Positions 18,268 through 28,447 are shown, counted from the stretch's first letter. The stretch is DNA of 64,000 nucleotides from Pseudomonas moorei (GCF_008801475.1 NZ_VZPP01000003.1:460317-524316); one strand, 5' to 3'. The notes: generated by a model from the letters alone, not told the origin. Numbers and translations: made by a program.

Positions 18268-19251
18268 ATGGACTTCAAACGCACCTTGCTCGCCGCTGCA
18301 CTCCCCTTCACTGCAACCCTCGCCTTCTCCCTCAGCAGCGCCGCCCATGCGCTGGAAATCAAATTCGCCGACATCCACCCCGCCGGCTACCCGACCGTAG
18401 TGGCCGAGGAGCAACTGGGTAAAACCCTGGTGGCCGACAGTGACGGCAAACTGACCTTCAAGATGTTTTCCGGCGGTGTGCTCGGCTCGGAAAAGGAAGT
18501 GATCGAACAAGCCCAGGTCGGTGCCATCCAGATGGCCCGGGTCAGCCTCGGTATTGTCGGTCCGGTGGTGCCGGACGTGAACGTGTTCAACATGCCGTTC
18601 GTGTTCCGCGACCAGGCGCACATGCGCAAGGTGATCGACGGCGAAGTCGGCGACGAGATCCTCGCCAAAATCACCGACTCCGAATTCGGCCTGGTCGCCC
18701 TGGCCTGGATGGACGGCGGCACGCGCAACCTCTACACCAAGAAACCGGTGCGCAGCCTGGCAGACCTCAAGGGCATGAAGATCCGCGTGCAAGGCAACCC
18801 GATGTTCATCGACACCATCAATGCCATGGGCGGAAACGGCATTGCCATGGACACCGGTGAGATCTTCAGTGCATTGCAGACCGGGGTGATCGACGGCGCG
18901 GAAAACAACCCGCCGACCCTGCTTGAACACAACCACTACCAGAACGCCAGGTTCTACAGCCTGACCGGGCACCTGATCCTGCCGGAACCGATCGTGATGT
19001 CGAAGATCACCTGGGAAAAACTGACGCCCGAGCAACAGGCACTGGTGAAGAAAACCGCCAAGGCCGCGCAGGCACAGGAACGCATCCTGTGGGACGCCAA
19101 ATCGGCCAGCAGCGAAGAGAAGCTCAAGGCTGCGGGCGTCGAGTTCATCACCGTCGACAAGAAACCTTTCTATGAGGCCACTGCCTCGATCCGCGAGAAA
19201 TACGGCGCGCCCTATGCCGACCTGATCAAGCGCATCGAAGCCGTTCAGTAA
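18268..19251 (+). CDS. dctP: TRAP transporter solute-binding protein (DctP family)
   Basis: A 327-residue periplasmic protein. The ATG at 18268 follows AGGAGA at the right distance and opens a clear signal peptide (KRTLLAAALPFTATLAFSL, cleaved near AAHA|LE). The DctP fold signatures include FKMFSGGVLGSEKEV, a substrate-binding Arg region (KGMKIRVQGNPMF) and VIDGAENN. Uronate or aldarate binding is inferred from the neighbours; carboxylate binding itself is a family property. It is first in dctP-dctQ-dctM; the Q subunit starts 80 bp later. Confidence 0.92.
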   Translation: MDFKRTLLAAALPFTATLAFSLSSAAHALEIKFADIHPAGYPTVVAEEQLGKTLVADSDGKLTFKMFSGGVLGSEKEVIEQAQVGAIQMARVSLGIVGPVVPDVNVFNMPFVFRDQAHMRKVIDGEVGDEILAKITDSEFGLVALAWMDGGTRNLYTKKPVRSLADLKGMKIRVQGNPMFIDTINAMGGNGIAMDTGEIFSALQTGVIDGAENNPPTLLEHNHYQNARFYSLTGHLILPEPIVMSKITWEKLTPEQQALVKKTAKAAQAQERILWDAKSASSEEKLKAAGVEFITVDKKPFYEATASIREKYGAPYADLIKRIEAVQ

Positions 19252-19331
19252 TCCCTCCCTGCATTCAAGAAAGGCCCGGCGCCACTGACAGTGGGTGTCT
19301 GTCAGTGCGCGCCCGGTTACGGTGAAACCCG

Positions 19332-19859
19332 ATGAAGAATCTACTGCTGCGCATCAACGACAGGATCTACATGACCTGTATCTGGGTCGCAGGGCTGTCC
19401 GTGCTGGCCATCGCCCTGATCATTCCCTGGGGCGTGTTCGCCCGCTACGTCCTTGGCACCGGTTCCAGCTGGCCGGAGCCCAGCGCCATTTTGCTGATGA
19501 TGGTGTTCACCTTCATTGGCGCCGCCGCCAGCTATCGTTCCGGCTCGCACATGGCGGTGGCGATGCTCACTGATCGCATGCCACCGAACCTGCGCAAAGC
19601 CATGAGCGTGTTTGCCCAATTGCTGATGGCGACCATCAGCCTGTTCATGGCGATCTGGGGGACCAGGCTGTGCCTGTCGACCTGGAACCAGTTCATGAGC
19701 GCCCTGCCGACCCTGCGCGTCGGCATCACTTACATGCCGATCCCGATTGGCGGTTTGCTGACGTTGATCTTTGTGCTGGAAAAACTCCTGCTCGGTGACC
19801 AGAGCAACCGGCGGGTCGTGCGCTTCGACCTGGTTGAAGAAAACGAAGGGGCTGCCTGA
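19332..19859 (+). CDS. dctQ: TRAP transporter small permease (DctQ family)
   Basis: A 175-residue inner-membrane protein with four hydrophobic segments, the typical DctQ size. The family pattern is seen in WPEPSAILLMMVFTFIGAA and the following GSHMAVAML. It holds the large permease in a working complex for Na+-driven uptake of the ligand delivered by DctP. Its stop TGA is followed at once by the dctM ATG (zero spacing), so the two are translationally coupled. Confidence 0.92.
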   Translation: MKNLLLRINDRIYMTCIWVAGLSVLAIALIIPWGVFARYVLGTGSSWPEPSAILLMMVFTFIGAAASYRSGSHMAVAMLTDRMPPNLRKAMSVFAQLLMATISLFMAIWGTRLCLSTWNQFMSALPTLRVGITYMPIPIGGLLTLIFVLEKLLLGDQSNRRVVRFDLVEENEGAA

Positions 19860-21140
19860 ATGGACGCATTGATTCTGCTGGGCAGTTTTATCGCCTTGAT
19901 CCTGATTGGCATGCCGGTCGCCTACGCCCTGGGGCTTTCGGCCCTGATCGGCGCATGGTGGATCGACATTCCGTTCCAGGCATTGATGATTCAGGTCGCC
20001 GGCGGCGTGAACAAATTCTCCCTGCTGGCGATTCCGTTCTTCGTCCTGGCGGGCGCGATCATGGCCGAGGGTGGCATGTCCCGGCGGCTGGTGGCGTTTG
20101 CCGGGGTGCTGGTGGGGTTTGTCCGTGGCGGACTGTCGCTGGTCAACATCATGGCCTCGACCTTCTTCGGCGCGATCTCCGGCTCTTCAGTCGCGGACAC
20201 CGCCTCGGTCGGCTCGGTGTTGATCCCGGAGATGGAGCGTCGCGGCTATCCACGGGAGTTCGCCACGGCGGTCACCGTCAGCGGCTCGGTGCAAGCACTG
20301 TTGACCCCGCCGAGCCACAACTCGGTGCTCTATTCGCTGGCCGCGGGCGGCACCGTGTCGATTGCCTCGCTGTTCATGGCCGGCGTGGTGCCCGGCCTGC
20401 TGATGAGCGCGTGCCTGATGGTGCTGTGCCTGATTTTCGCCAAGAAGCGCGACTACCCCAAGGGTGAAGTCATTCCGATGCGCGAAGCGCTGAAGATCTG
20501 CGGTGAAGCGCTGTGGGGCCTGATGGCCATGGTGATCATTCTCGGCGGGATTCTTTCGGGGATTTTCACCGCCACCGAGTCGGCGGCGATTGCGGTGCTG
20601 TGGTCTTTCTTCGTGACCATGTTCATCTACCGCGACTACAAGTGGAGCGAACTGCCGAAACTGATGCACCGCACGGTGCGGACGATTTCGATCGTGATGA
20701 TCCTGATCGGCTTCGCCGCGAGCTTCGGCTACATCATGACGCTGATGCAGATCCCGGCGAAGATCACCACGATGTTCCTCACGCTTTCGGACAACCGTTA
20801 CGTGATCCTGATGTGCATCAACGTCATGCTGTTGTTGCTCGGCACCGTGATGGACATGGCGCCGCTGATCCTGATCCTCACGCCGATCCTGATGCCGGTG
20901 ATTGTGGGCATTGGCGTGGACCCGGTGCAGTTCGGCATGATCATGCTGGTCAACCTGGGCATCGGCTTGATCACGCCGCCCGTGGGCGCGGTACTCTTTG
21001 TGGGGTCGGCCGTGGGCAAGGTCAGTATCGAATCAACCGTCAAAGCCCTGTTGCCGTTCTACGGCGTGCTGTTCCTGGTGCTGATCGCCGTGACGTACAT
21101 TCCCGCGCTGTCACTGTGGTTGCCGCATCTGGTGCTGTAA
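19860..21140 (+). CDS. dctM: TRAP transporter large permease (DctM family)
   Basis: A 426-residue membrane protein with about 12 hydrophobic segments. Family signatures include LAIPFFVLAGAIM, MASTFFGAISGSSVAD (the substrate/ion site of the first repeat) and the second-repeat NLGIGLITPPVGAVLF. It carries out Na+-coupled solute import. Together with DctP and DctQ in the uronate block, the cargo is probably galacturonate or glucuronate. A perfect 13-bp hairpin 20 bp after the stop (21160-21189) probably ends the operon. Confidence 0.93.
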   Translation: MDALILLGSFIALILIGMPVAYALGLSALIGAWWIDIPFQALMIQVAGGVNKFSLLAIPFFVLAGAIMAEGGMSRRLVAFAGVLVGFVRGGLSLVNIMASTFFGAISGSSVADTASVGSVLIPEMERRGYPREFATAVTVSGSVQALLTPPSHNSVLYSLAAGGTVSIASLFMAGVVPGLLMSACLMVLCLIFAKKRDYPKGEVIPMREALKICGEALWGLMAMVIILGGILSGIFTATESAAIAVLWSFFVTMFIYRDYKWSELPKLMHRTVRTISIVMILIGFAASFGYIMTLMQIPAKITTMFLTLSDNRYVILMCINVMLLLLGTVMDMAPLILILTPILMPVIVGIGVDPVQFGMIMLVNLGIGLITPPVGAVLFVGSAVGKVSIESTVKALLPFYGVLFLVLIAVTYIPALSLWLPHLVL

Positions 21141-21159
21141 CCAGGACTCGCAAACGCAT

Positions 21160-21189
21160 TGTGGCGAGGGAGTTTGCTCCCTCGCCACA
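21160..21189. terminator. Perfect hairpin after dctM (REP-type)
   Basis: Arms TGTGGCGAGGGAG (21160-21172) and CTCCCTCGCCACA (21177-21189) are exact complements with a TTTG loop. It has the second REP family's sequence. No T-run follows, so it may protect the 3' end rather than terminate on its own. Confidence 0.65.
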
Positions 21190-21216
21190 TCAGCTCATCA
21201 ACCTGCAGAGAAGGCC

Positions 21217-22086
21217 ATGACGTTAGCAACCCTCGAACTCGAAGACGAACTCACCCGCCTCACCCTCGCCCCTGAATTGGGCGGGAGCATCGTCAACTGG
21301 ACCGTGCGCGATACTGGCCAGCCCTTGCTGCGCCATGCCGACGCCCACGCTCTGAACACCGGTCTGCCCGGCAAACTCGGCTGCTTTCCGTTGGTGCCAT
21401 GGTCAAACCGCATCGCCGAGGGCGGTTTCGATTGCCCGGATGGCTGGCAGTCGCTGACACCCAACAGCCTCACCGATCCCCTGCCGATTCATGGCAGCGC
21501 CTGGCAGCAGCCGTGGCAAGTCATCGTTCACACGCCCAATGAAGCGGTCTTGCAACTCGACAGCAGCACACCCTTCGCCTATCACGCGCGCCAGCGTTTC
21601 CATTTGGGCGAAGGCAAGCTGAGCATCGAACTGAGCGTCACCCACCTGGCCGAACGCGCGGCCTGGCATGGCCTGGGGTTACACCCGTACTTGCCGCGAA
21701 CCGCGAATACCCGATTGCAGGCACCAGCTCATCAGGTGTGGTTTTGCGACGCGACAAAACTGCCGACACAGCTTGGCGAACTGCCGGCCGAATGGGATTT
21801 CCAGCACCCCAGGGCGTTGCCGGAAACCCTGGTCGACAACGGCTTCTGCGAATGGGACGGCCATTGCCTGATTCAGCAACCGGACCTGGGCTATGAACTG
21901 CAATGCCAGGCCAGCGGCAGCGATTACTACCTGCTCTACTGCCCCGTGGGCCTGGATTTTTTCTGTATCGAACCGGTCAGCCACCCGGTCAACGCTCACC
22001 ATTTGCCCGGTCGACCGGGCCTGCGTTTACTCGAACAAGGACAATCCACCGACCTCGGTTTCACCCTGCACTATCGAGCGCTCTGA
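21217..22086 (+). CDS. Aldose 1-epimerase (mutarotase) family protein
   Basis: A 289-residue beta-sandwich protein of the GalM superfamily. Characteristic pieces are the substrate-ring motif VPWSNRIAEGGF, IHGSAWQQPW with the catalytic His, WHGLGLHPYLPR with the second His, and a C-terminal Glu region (FFCIEPVSHPVNA). It interconverts alpha and beta anomers of sugars. At the end of the uronate block it may supply the beta-pyranose form used by uronate dehydrogenase (inference). Its 3' end overlaps by 16 bp the 3' end of the oppositely oriented hybrid kinase gene. Confidence 0.88.
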   Translation: MTLATLELEDELTRLTLAPELGGSIVNWTVRDTGQPLLRHADAHALNTGLPGKLGCFPLVPWSNRIAEGGFDCPDGWQSLTPNSLTDPLPIHGSAWQQPWQVIVHTPNEAVLQLDSSTPFAYHARQRFHLGEGKLSIELSVTHLAERAAWHGLGLHPYLPRTANTRLQAPAHQVWFCDATKLPTQLGELPAEWDFQHPRALPETLVDNGFCEWDGHCLIQQPDLGYELQCQASGSDYYLLYCPVGLDFFCIEPVSHPVNAHHLPGRPGLRLLEQGQSTDLGFTLHYRAL

Positions 22087-23810
22087 CCCAGCAGTTGACT
22101 CAACACCGCACGCAGCTTGCCGGGCTTCACCGGTTTGTTGAGCAACGGCGCGTCCAGGCGTTGCAACGCACGCCGACACTGGTCGGTGCGGTCGGCCGTG
22201 ATGATCACTGCGGGGATGGTTTGATGAAAATGTTCGCGCAGATGCCGGACCACATCACAACCGACCACCGCGTGATCGAGGTGATAGTCCGCCAGGATCA
22301 GTTCCGGTGCCTGCCCGCGCAAGGCCGAGAGGGCCGAGGCTTCGTCGGTGGCGGTGACCACGTCGCAGCCCCACTGCCCGAGCAACGCGCTCATGCTTTG
22401 CAGAATGCTCACTTCATTGTCGAGCACCAGCAAACGCCGTCCCGGCAGCGGATTGCCTGTCCCGGGCTGCGGCGCGGCCAGGCTGACAGGCAACGGCATC
22501 TCGGCGCAGATCGGCACATCGATGCTGAACATCGAGCCGCGCCCCGGCAGCGAATGCACGCCGATTTTGTAGCCGAGGATCTTGGCGATGCGCTCGACGA
22601 TGGCCAGCCCCAGACCCACCCCCTTGCGGTCGGCGGCGCGTCCGACGTCCAACTGGTTGAACTCGAGGAAAATCGAATCGAGCCGATCCGCGGCGATACC
22701 GCGCCCGGTGTCCCAGACCTCCACGCGCAACATCTCACCCCGGCGCCTGGCCCCCAGCAGGATGCTGCCTTCATCGGTATAGCGGCAGGCGTTGCTGAGG
22801 AAGTTGCGCAGGATCCGCGTCATCAGGCGCAAGTCGGTACTGACGGCGTACTGGCCCATGTGCACGCGCAGATTCAATCCCGCCGCCTCGGCGACCGACT
22901 GAAACTCCGACACCAGCGGCCCGAGCAATTCGTCGAGGCGGTAGACGGCGACGTCGGGCTTGACCGCCGCCTGATCGAGCCGGGAAATGTCGAGCAAATC
23001 CGTCAGCAGGTCTTCGGCGCCTTCCAGTGCCTGGTGCGTGCGTTCGACCAGCACCTGCTCGACTGCCGGCAGCTTGCGCTCGCGCAGGGTCGAGATCAGC
23101 AAGCGCGCGGCGTTCAACGGTTGCAGCAAGTCATGACTGGCGGCGGCGAGGTATTTGTCCTTGCTGCGATTGGCCGCCTCGGCGGCATCACGGGCATCGC
23201 GCAACGCCTGGGCGATCTGCTGACGCTGGGTGATCTGCTGCTGCAGGTTGCGGTTGGCTTCCAGCAGTTCATCAGTGCGCGTGGTAACCCGTTGTTCCAG
23301 TTCGTCATTGAGTTGTTGCAGGCGCTGCTGGGCCAGTTTGCGCTCGGTGATGTCGGCGACAAAACCTTCCACCAGTCCTTCCTGATCGGGCTTGAGCAGC
23401 AGGTTCATGAGCACATCGAGATGGCTGCCGTCCTTGCGCCGCAAGCGGGTTTCGTAACCGTGCAGGCTGCGTTGTTGCCTGAGGATTTCACCGATGGTTT
23501 CCAGCTCCGACACGCCGCCGGCAAACAGGTGGCTGGCCAGATCGGTCAGGGAAAACAGCACCTCCTGGGGGTCCTCATAACCGAGCATGTGCGCCAGTGC
23601 CGGGTTGGCCGCGCGCATGCCGTCTTGCAGGCTGGCCTGGAAAATCCCGTGGACTGCGTTTTCGAACAACCATTTGTAGCGGTTGCGCTCGGCCTCCAGC
23701 TCGTCCAGCCGTGCGGCCAGCTCCGGGTAATGGCTCTTGCGCGCCGAATGGTTGCCTAACCCCAGCAGCCCGGCCAGCGCCCGTTGTTGCTCGTCAGAGG
23801 GCTTCGCCAT
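22071..23810 (-). CDS. ercS: PAS hybrid sensor histidine kinase/response regulator, ErcS-like
   Basis: A 579-residue soluble hybrid kinase. The start at 23810 (MAKPSDEQQ) is preferred over an ATG 18 bp upstream. Order: PAS (about 45-165, WLFENAVHGIFQASL), coiled coil (165-210), HisKA with SHDLLQPLNA, HATPase (NACRY, DTGRGI, GVGLGLAIV), and a C-terminal receiver with the phospho-acceptor Asp in LADYHLD and Lys in NKPVKP. No transmembrane segment, so the signal is cytoplasmic. It overlaps ercA by 17 bp. In P. aeruginosa the ercA-ercS pair belongs to the ethanol-oxidation regulatory network; this kinase resembles the 877-residue kinase at 41259-43892 in its H-box. Confidence 0.85.
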   Translation of the reverse strand: MAKPSDEQQRALAGLLGLGNHSARKSHYPELAARLDELEAERNRYKWLFENAVHGIFQASLQDGMRAANPALAHMLGYEDPQEVLFSLTDLASHLFAGGVSELETIGEILRQQRSLHGYETRLRRKDGSHLDVLMNLLLKPDQEGLVEGFVADITERKLAQQRLQQLNDELEQRVTTRTDELLEANRNLQQQITQRQQIAQALRDARDAAEAANRSKDKYLAAASHDLLQPLNAARLLISTLRERKLPAVEQVLVERTHQALEGAEDLLTDLLDISRLDQAAVKPDVAVYRLDELLGPLVSEFQSVAEAAGLNLRVHMGQYAVSTDLRLMTRILRNFLSNACRYTDEGSILLGARRRGEMLRVEVWDTGRGIAADRLDSIFLEFNQLDVGRAADRKGVGLGLAIVERIAKILGYKIGVHSLPGRGSMFSIDVPICAEMPLPVSLAAPQPGTGNPLPGRRLLVLDNEVSILQSMSALLGQWGCDVVTATDEASALSALRGQAPELILADYHLDHAVVGCDVVRHLREHFHQTIPAVIITADRTDQCRRALQRLDAPLLNKPVKPGKLRAVLSQLLGQSAR

Positions 23811-24957
23811 ACACGACCTCGACATCACGCTGACTGGATTCGCGCGGGTTGGTCAGGATGCACGGATCGTCCATCGCGTGCTGCGACAGGAACGGAATGT
23901 CCGCGGTGCTGACCCCGTGCAAACCGAGGGTTTCGTGGAAACCGATGGCGTGTTTCAGCGCGATCAGGTGCTCCACCAGCCGCCCGCAGATCTGCCGGTG
24001 GTTGAGGCCACGGCAGTCGATGCCAAAGGTCTCGGCAATCACCTTGAAACGGTCCGGCGCCGAGTTGTAGTTGAAGGCGACCACGTGCTCCACCAGCACC
24101 GCGTTGCACAAGCCGTGAGGCAGATCGAGAAAACCGCCCAGGCTGTGGGACATGGCATGCACCGCGCCCAGGATCGCATTGGAAAACGCCAGCCCGGCCT
24201 GCATGCTGCCCAGCATGATTTTCTCGCGCAGCGCGATGTCCGTCGGGTTGGCGATCATTTGCACCAGGTTGCCATTGATCAGGCGCATGGCCTCCAGCGC
24301 ATGGGGATCGGTCAAGGGCCCGTGCCCGGTGGACACGAAGGCTTCGATGGCATGCACCAGCGCGTCGATGCCGGTACAGGCCGACAGGAACGGGTCCATG
24401 CTCAGGGTGGTTTCCGGGTCGATCAGCGAAACGTCCGGCACCACGGCCTTGCTGACGATGGAGAACTTCATGCGCTCCTGTTGATTGGAGATGATCACGA
24501 ATTGCGAAACGTCCGCCGAGGTGCCGGCGGTGGTCGGAATCAGGATCAGCGGCGGGCTGGGCACACGGATGGTGTCCACGCCCTCGAACTCGAGAATGCT
24601 GCGACCGTGGGCGACGACAATGCCGATGCCCTTGCCACAGTCCATCGGGCTGCCACCGCCAACGGCAACGATCACATCGCAATGGTTTTCCCGGTACAGC
24701 TCGGCACCGAGCATCACTTCTTCGACGCGCGGGTTGGGCGATACGGCGCTGTACAGGCAGTATTCGATGCCCAGGGCTTGCAGGCTGGCCTCGACATCGG
24801 CCACCCAACCGGCGGCAATCACCCCGGGATCGCTGACCACCAGGACCTTGCGCGCGCCAAAGGTCTTGGCGTAGTTGCCGACGTTGTGCCGGCAACCGGC
24901 ACCGAAGATGATTTCAGGCGAAACGAATTTACGCAGCTGGCTGAGACTCTGGCTCAT
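23794..24957 (-). CDS. ercA: Iron-containing alcohol dehydrogenase, ErcA-like
   Basis: A 387-residue group III alcohol dehydrogenase. The NAD-binding motif GGGSPMDCGKG (about 97-107) and the metal ligands Asp in GIDALVHAIEA and His residues in AVHAMSHSLGGFLDLPHG are present. In P. aeruginosa ErcA lies next to the pqq genes and is needed for normal control of ethanol oxidation rather than as the main enzyme. Its position, between the kinase and pqqE on the same strand, is the same here. A 247-bp gap with a REPIN separates it from pqqE, so it may have its own promoter. Confidence 0.9.
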   Translation of the reverse strand: MSQSLSQLRKFVSPEIIFGAGCRHNVGNYAKTFGARKVLVVSDPGVIAAGWVADVEASLQALGIEYCLYSAVSPNPRVEEVMLGAELYRENHCDVIVAVGGGSPMDCGKGIGIVVAHGRSILEFEGVDTIRVPSPPLILIPTTAGTSADVSQFVIISNQQERMKFSIVSKAVVPDVSLIDPETTLSMDPFLSACTGIDALVHAIEAFVSTGHGPLTDPHALEAMRLINGNLVQMIANPTDIALREKIMLGSMQAGLAFSNAILGAVHAMSHSLGGFLDLPHGLCNAVLVEHVVAFNYNSAPDRFKVIAETFGIDCRGLNHRQICGRLVEHLIALKHAIGFHETLGLHGVSTADIPFLSQHAMDDPCILTNPRESSQRDVEVVYGEAL

Positions 24958-25101
24958 TGGAAAGCCTGTTTTTATTGTTTTGGAAGGTAGCGATCACACT
25001 AAAGCATCCGGCTGCGAATGCAATCAGACCAATGGCTGGGTTCACTACAGATCCTGAAGGGGATTCGGTGTGTACCTGGATTGTCGCGTCAACCAATGCC
25101 C

Positions 25102-25190
25102 CCTGTAGGACCGAGCCTGCTCGCGATGGAGTGTCAGTCGCCGCGCCTTTTACTGATGCACCATCGCGAGCAGGCTCGCTCCTACAGGGG
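25102..25190. repeat. REPIN between pqqE and ercA
   Basis: CCTGTAGGACCGAGCCTGCTC at the left and GAGCAGGCTCGCTCCTACAGG at the right form an inverted pair of the main REP family. It starts 144 bp upstream of the ercA start. Confidence 0.9.
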
Positions 25191-25204
25191 ATGTGTGTGT
25201 TCAA

Positions 25205-26347
25205 TCAGCCACGGTAGATCAGCCTCGACGCTTTTTCGTTGCGCAACGTCAGGTGTTCCATGCCCAGCCCCGGTGCCTCGGCCTCCTCCCGCGCCTTGAG
25301 GATGACCCCGTGATGGGGCGACTTGCTGCACACCGGGTCGGCATTGGCGGCGTCTCCGGTGAGCATGAAGGCCTGGCAACGACAGCCGCCCAGGTCCTTG
25401 TGCTTTTCATCGCAGGAGCGGCATGGCTCCTTCATCCAGTCATCGCCGCGAAAACGGTTGAAGCCGAACGAGTGGTTCCAGATGTGCTCGATGCTGTGTT
25501 CGCGCACGTTGGGAAACGGCACCGGCAATTGCCGGGCACTGTGACAAGGCAAGGCCGTGCCGTCCGGGGTGATGTCGAGAAACAGGTTGGCCCAGCCGTT
25601 CATGCAGGTCTTGGGCCGTTCTTCGTAATAGTCCGGGGTGACGAAGATCAGTTTGCACGGGTGCCCCTGGGCCTCAAGACGTTCGCGATACTCGTTGGTA
25701 ATACGCTCGGCTCGCTGCAATTGCGCGCGCGTCGGCAACAGCCCGACGCGGTTGAGCTCGGCCCAGCCATAGAACTGGCACGTGGCCAATTCGACGAAAT
25801 CTGCTTCCAGTTCCAGGCACAGGTCGATGATTTGCTCGATGCGGTCGATGTTGTGCCGATGGGTGACGAAGTTCAGCACCATCGGATAGCCCTGGGCTTT
25901 CACCGCACGGGCCATGGCCAGTTTCTGCGCGAAGGCCTTGCGTGAACCGGCGAGCAGGTTGTTCACCGCTTCGTCGGCGGCCTGGAAGCTGATCTGGATG
26001 TGATCGAGCCCGGCGACTTTGAAGTCGCGCACTTTCTGCTCGGTCAGGCCAATGCCCGAGGTGATCAGGTTGGTGTAGTACCCCATGTCCCGGGCGGCCT
26101 TGATCAGCTCGGCCAGGTCCTGGCGAACCAGGGGCTCGCCACCGGAAAAACCCAATTGCGCGGCGCCCATCTCACGCGCCTCGCGGAACACCCGAATCCA
26201 TTCGTCGGTGCTCAACTCTTCGCCCTGCCCGGCAAAATCCAGTGGATTGGAGCAATAGGGGCATTGCAAGGGACAGCGATACGTCAGCTCCGCCAGCAGC
26301 CACAGCGGCGGCCCCGGCAGCGCGTCACTCGATCCAGAATTGCGCAT
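25205..26347 (-). CDS. pqqE: PQQ biosynthesis radical SAM peptide cyclase PqqE
   Basis: A 380-residue radical-SAM/SPASM enzyme that joins the Glu and Tyr side chains of PqqA, the first chemical step of PQQ synthesis. The radical-SAM motif is C25-x3-C29-x2-C32 ([10 protein letters not shown]). The C-terminal SPASM cysteines ([28 protein letters not shown]) bind auxiliary clusters. The start at 26347 lies inside pqqD (23-bp overlap), the common coupling in this operon. It works with PqqD as peptide chaperone. Last gene of pqqABCDE here. Confidence 0.95.
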   Translation of the reverse strand: MRNSGSSDALPGPPLWLLAELTYRCPLQCPYCSNPLDFAGQGEELSTDEWIRVFREAREMGAAQLGFSGGEPLVRQDLAELIKAARDMGYYTNLITSGIGLTEQKVRDFKVAGLDHIQISFQAADEAVNNLLAGSRKAFAQKLAMARAVKAQGYPMVLNFVTHRHNIDRIEQIIDLCLELEADFVELATCQFYGWAELNRVGLLPTRAQLQRAERITNEYRERLEAQGHPCKLIFVTPDYYEERPKTCMNGWANLFLDITPDGTALPCHSARQLPVPFPNVREHSIEHIWNHSFGFNRFRGDDWMKEPCRSCDEKHKDLGGCRCQAFMLTGDAANADPVCSKSPHHGVILKAREEAEAPGLGMEHLTLRNEKASRLIYRG

Positions 26348-26597
26348 GGGCCACCTCCAGAAACGCCAACACATCCTCATCGATCCCCGGCACACCGGGG
26401 AAACTCTCGGTCAAGTGATCAATGATCGCCGCCACGCTGCGCTGGCCGTCCACCCGTTCAAGGATGAGCCCGGCACTGGCGTTGAGCTTGATCATGCCTT
26501 CGGGGTACAGCAGCACGTGACAGCCTTGGCGGGGCTCCCATTGCAGGCGAAAACCCCGGCGCAGGGCCAGTGCCTGGTCGCGACCGATCGGGCTCAC
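26325..26597 (-). CDS. pqqD: PQQ biosynthesis peptide chaperone PqqD
   Basis: A 90-residue RRE-type protein that binds the PqqA precursor and presents it to PqqE. It has the expected [18 protein letters not shown] core and the C-terminal helix ([11 protein letters not shown]). Translation starts at GTG 26597, overlapping the pqqC stop by four bases (GTGA), and its 3' end overlaps pqqE, so it is tightly coupled on both sides. Full length for the family. Confidence 0.95.
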   Translation of the reverse strand: MSPIGRDQALALRRGFRLQWEPRQGCHVLLYPEGMIKLNASAGLILERVDGQRSVAAIIDHLTESFPGVPGIDEDVLAFLEVAHAQFWIE

Positions 26598-27346
26598 AGG
26601 GCAATCCCCCGGTGCCAGACGTTGTCGCGGGTCACCGTGTGGTACGGCGGGCGTTCCAGTTCATAGGCCATGCTCATGGCATCGAGCATGCTCCACAGCA
26701 CATCGAGCTTGAACTGCAGGATGTCCAGCATGCGCCGCTGCGCCTCGGCGGTGGTGTAATACGCCAGGGTGATGCGCAACCCGTGCTCGACATCGCGTCG
26801 GGCCTGACTCAGGCGGGTACGGAAATAGTCGTAGCCGGCGACGTCGATCCACGGGTAATGCGTGGGCCAGGCGTCGAGCCGCGATTGATGGATCTGTGGT
26901 GCGAACAGTTCGGTCAGCGAGCTGCTCGCCGCCTCCTGCCAGCAGGCACGGCGGGCGAAATTGACGTAGGCGTCCACGGCAAATCGCACCCCGGGCAACA
27001 CCAGCTCCTGGGACAGAATCCGTTCACGCTCAAGCCCCACGGCCTCACCCAGGCGCAACCAGGCTTCGATGCCGCCCTCGCTGCCGGGTGCGCCGTCATG
27101 ATCGAGAATCCGTTGCAGCCATTCCCGACGCACCTCGCGGTCAGGGCAGTTGGCCAGAATCGCCGCGTCCTTCAACGGGATGTTCACCTGGTAGTAAAAG
27201 CGATTGGCGACCCAACCCTGAATCTGCTCACGACTGGCACGCCCGGCGTACATGGCTTGGTGGAATGGGTGGTGGATGTGGTAGTAGGCACCCTTGGCAC
27301 GCAGGGCGGTTTCGAATTCGGTGGGGGTCAGCGGTCTGTCTGTCAT
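26594..27346 (-). CDS. pqqC: Pyrroloquinoline-quinone synthase PqqC
   Basis: A 250-residue cofactor-free oxidase that carries out the last step, ring closure and oxidation to PQQ. The start at 27346 ([12 protein letters not shown]) matches the family; upstream in-frame codons to 27421 run into REP sequence and are not coding. Recognisable segments are [14 protein letters not shown] with active-site His residues, [14 protein letters not shown], and the C-terminal [11 protein letters not shown]. It follows pqqB after 130 bp containing a REP pair. Confidence 0.95.
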   Translation of the reverse strand: MTDRPLTPTEFETALRAKGAYYHIHHPFHQAMYAGRASREQIQGWVANRFYYQVNIPLKDAAILANCPDREVRREWLQRILDHDGAPGSEGGIEAWLRLGEAVGLERERILSQELVLPGVRFAVDAYVNFARRACWQEAASSSLTELFAPQIHQSRLDAWPTHYPWIDVAGYDYFRTRLSQARRDVEHGLRITLAYYTTAEAQRRMLDILQFKLDVLWSMLDAMSMAYELERPPYHTVTRDNVWHRGIAL

Positions 27347-27384
27347 TTTATTATCCTTGGCGTTCTGCGGTGCCCGGACCGCCC

Positions 27385-27472
27385 TCATCGCGAGCAGGCT
27401 CGCTCCCACAGGAATTCGCATTCCAAATGTGAGAGCGAGCTTGCTCCGGGCGGCGTTCCGACGAAGGGGCCG
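27385..27472. repeat. REP pair between pqqB and pqqC
   Basis: CATCGCGAGCAGGCTCGCTC and a diverged inverted copy (GAGAGCGAGCTTGCTCCGGGC) lie inside the pqq operon, a place where a hairpin could affect relative expression of pqqAB and pqqCDE. Confidence 0.85.
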
Positions 27473-27476
27473 TCGG

Positions 27477-28391
27477 CTACAGCTCGATACTCATGCCGTC
27501 ATACGCCACTTCGATGCCCCGCCGTTCCAGCAGCGCCCGTTCGGCCGAGTCTTCATCGAGGATCGGATTGGTGTTGTTAATGTGGATCAGCACCTTGCGC
27601 TGACGGGGGAAACCTTCCAGCACTTCGAGCATGCCGCCGGGCCCGCTTTGCGGCAGATGCCCCATCTCGCTGCCCAGGCTCTGGCCGACTTCACACACGC
27701 GCATTTCATCGTCGCGCCACAGGGTGCCGTCGAGCAGCAGGCAATCGGCGCGTTGCATCCAGCCCAATACTTCGTCATCGATTTGCCCCAGGCCTGGCGC
27801 GTAGAACAACGACGCGCCACTGCGCAGGTCTTCAATGAACAGGCCAATGGTGTCGCCTGGCTGTGGGTTGCCGCGATTGGGCGAGTACGGCGGTGCGTTG
27901 CTCACCAAAGGAATCGCCCGAAACTGCAAATGCCCGCAGGCCTTGATGCTGAAGGGCTGGCGATCCAGACCCAGTGGTTGCCACTGCAACCCGCCGTTCC
28001 AGTGCGCAAGCATGTTGAACAACGGGAAGCCCGTGCTCAGGTCCTGATGGACCCGTTCGGTGCACCAGACGTCATGCGGGCAGCCCTCACGCAGGCTCAG
28101 CAGGCCGGTGCAGTGGTCGATCTGGCTGTCCATCAGCACCACGCCCGCGACGGCAGTATCCCGCAGACGGCGGGCCGGTTGCAGCGGCGCAAAACTCTCG
28201 AGTTGCGCACGGATGTCCGGTGAAGCATTGCACAGCACCCACGCCACGCCGTCGTCGCTCAGGGCAATCGACGACTGGGTGCGCCGTTGCGCGCGCAGGC
28301 TGCCATTGCGCAGACCGGCGCATTGCCGGCAGTTGCAGTTCCATTGCGGAAAACCACCGCCGGCGGCGGAACCGAGAACGCGGATGTGCAT
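27477..28391 (-). CDS. pqqB: PQQ biosynthesis protein PqqB
   Basis: A 304-residue metallo-beta-lactamase-fold hydroxylase that acts on the Tyr-derived part of the PQQ intermediate. The N terminus [17 protein letters not shown] is diagnostic and fixes the start at 28391. The metal-site region [11 protein letters not shown] and HINNTNPI are visible. It begins 56 bp downstream of the pqqA stop in the same direction. Confidence 0.95.
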   Translation of the reverse strand: MHIRVLGSAAGGGFPQWNCNCRQCAGLRNGSLRAQRRTQSSIALSDDGVAWVLCNASPDIRAQLESFAPLQPARRLRDTAVAGVVLMDSQIDHCTGLLSLREGCPHDVWCTERVHQDLSTGFPLFNMLAHWNGGLQWQPLGLDRQPFSIKACGHLQFRAIPLVSNAPPYSPNRGNPQPGDTIGLFIEDLRSGASLFYAPGLGQIDDEVLGWMQRADCLLLDGTLWRDDEMRVCEVGQSLGSEMGHLPQSGPGGMLEVLEGFPRQRKVLIHINNTNPILDEDSAERALLERRGIEVAYDGMSIEL

Positions 28392-28447
28392 GGGCAATGC
28401 TCCCAAAAGGCAGGCCCGGCCAACACCCTGGCTGGCCGGGTGAACCA

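Noticed and set aside
21903..23759. A 618-codon plus-strand frame opposite the hybrid kinase
   Set aside because: Shadow of the kinase gene; the kinase has complete HisKA, HATPase and receiver motifs on the other strand.
24929..25217. Short frames encoding repeated [12 protein letters not shown] peptides, also at 6031-6222, 7668-7754, 27346-27421 and 32315-32582
   Set aside because: These peptides are translations of REP palindromes and recur at every REP; they are not genes.
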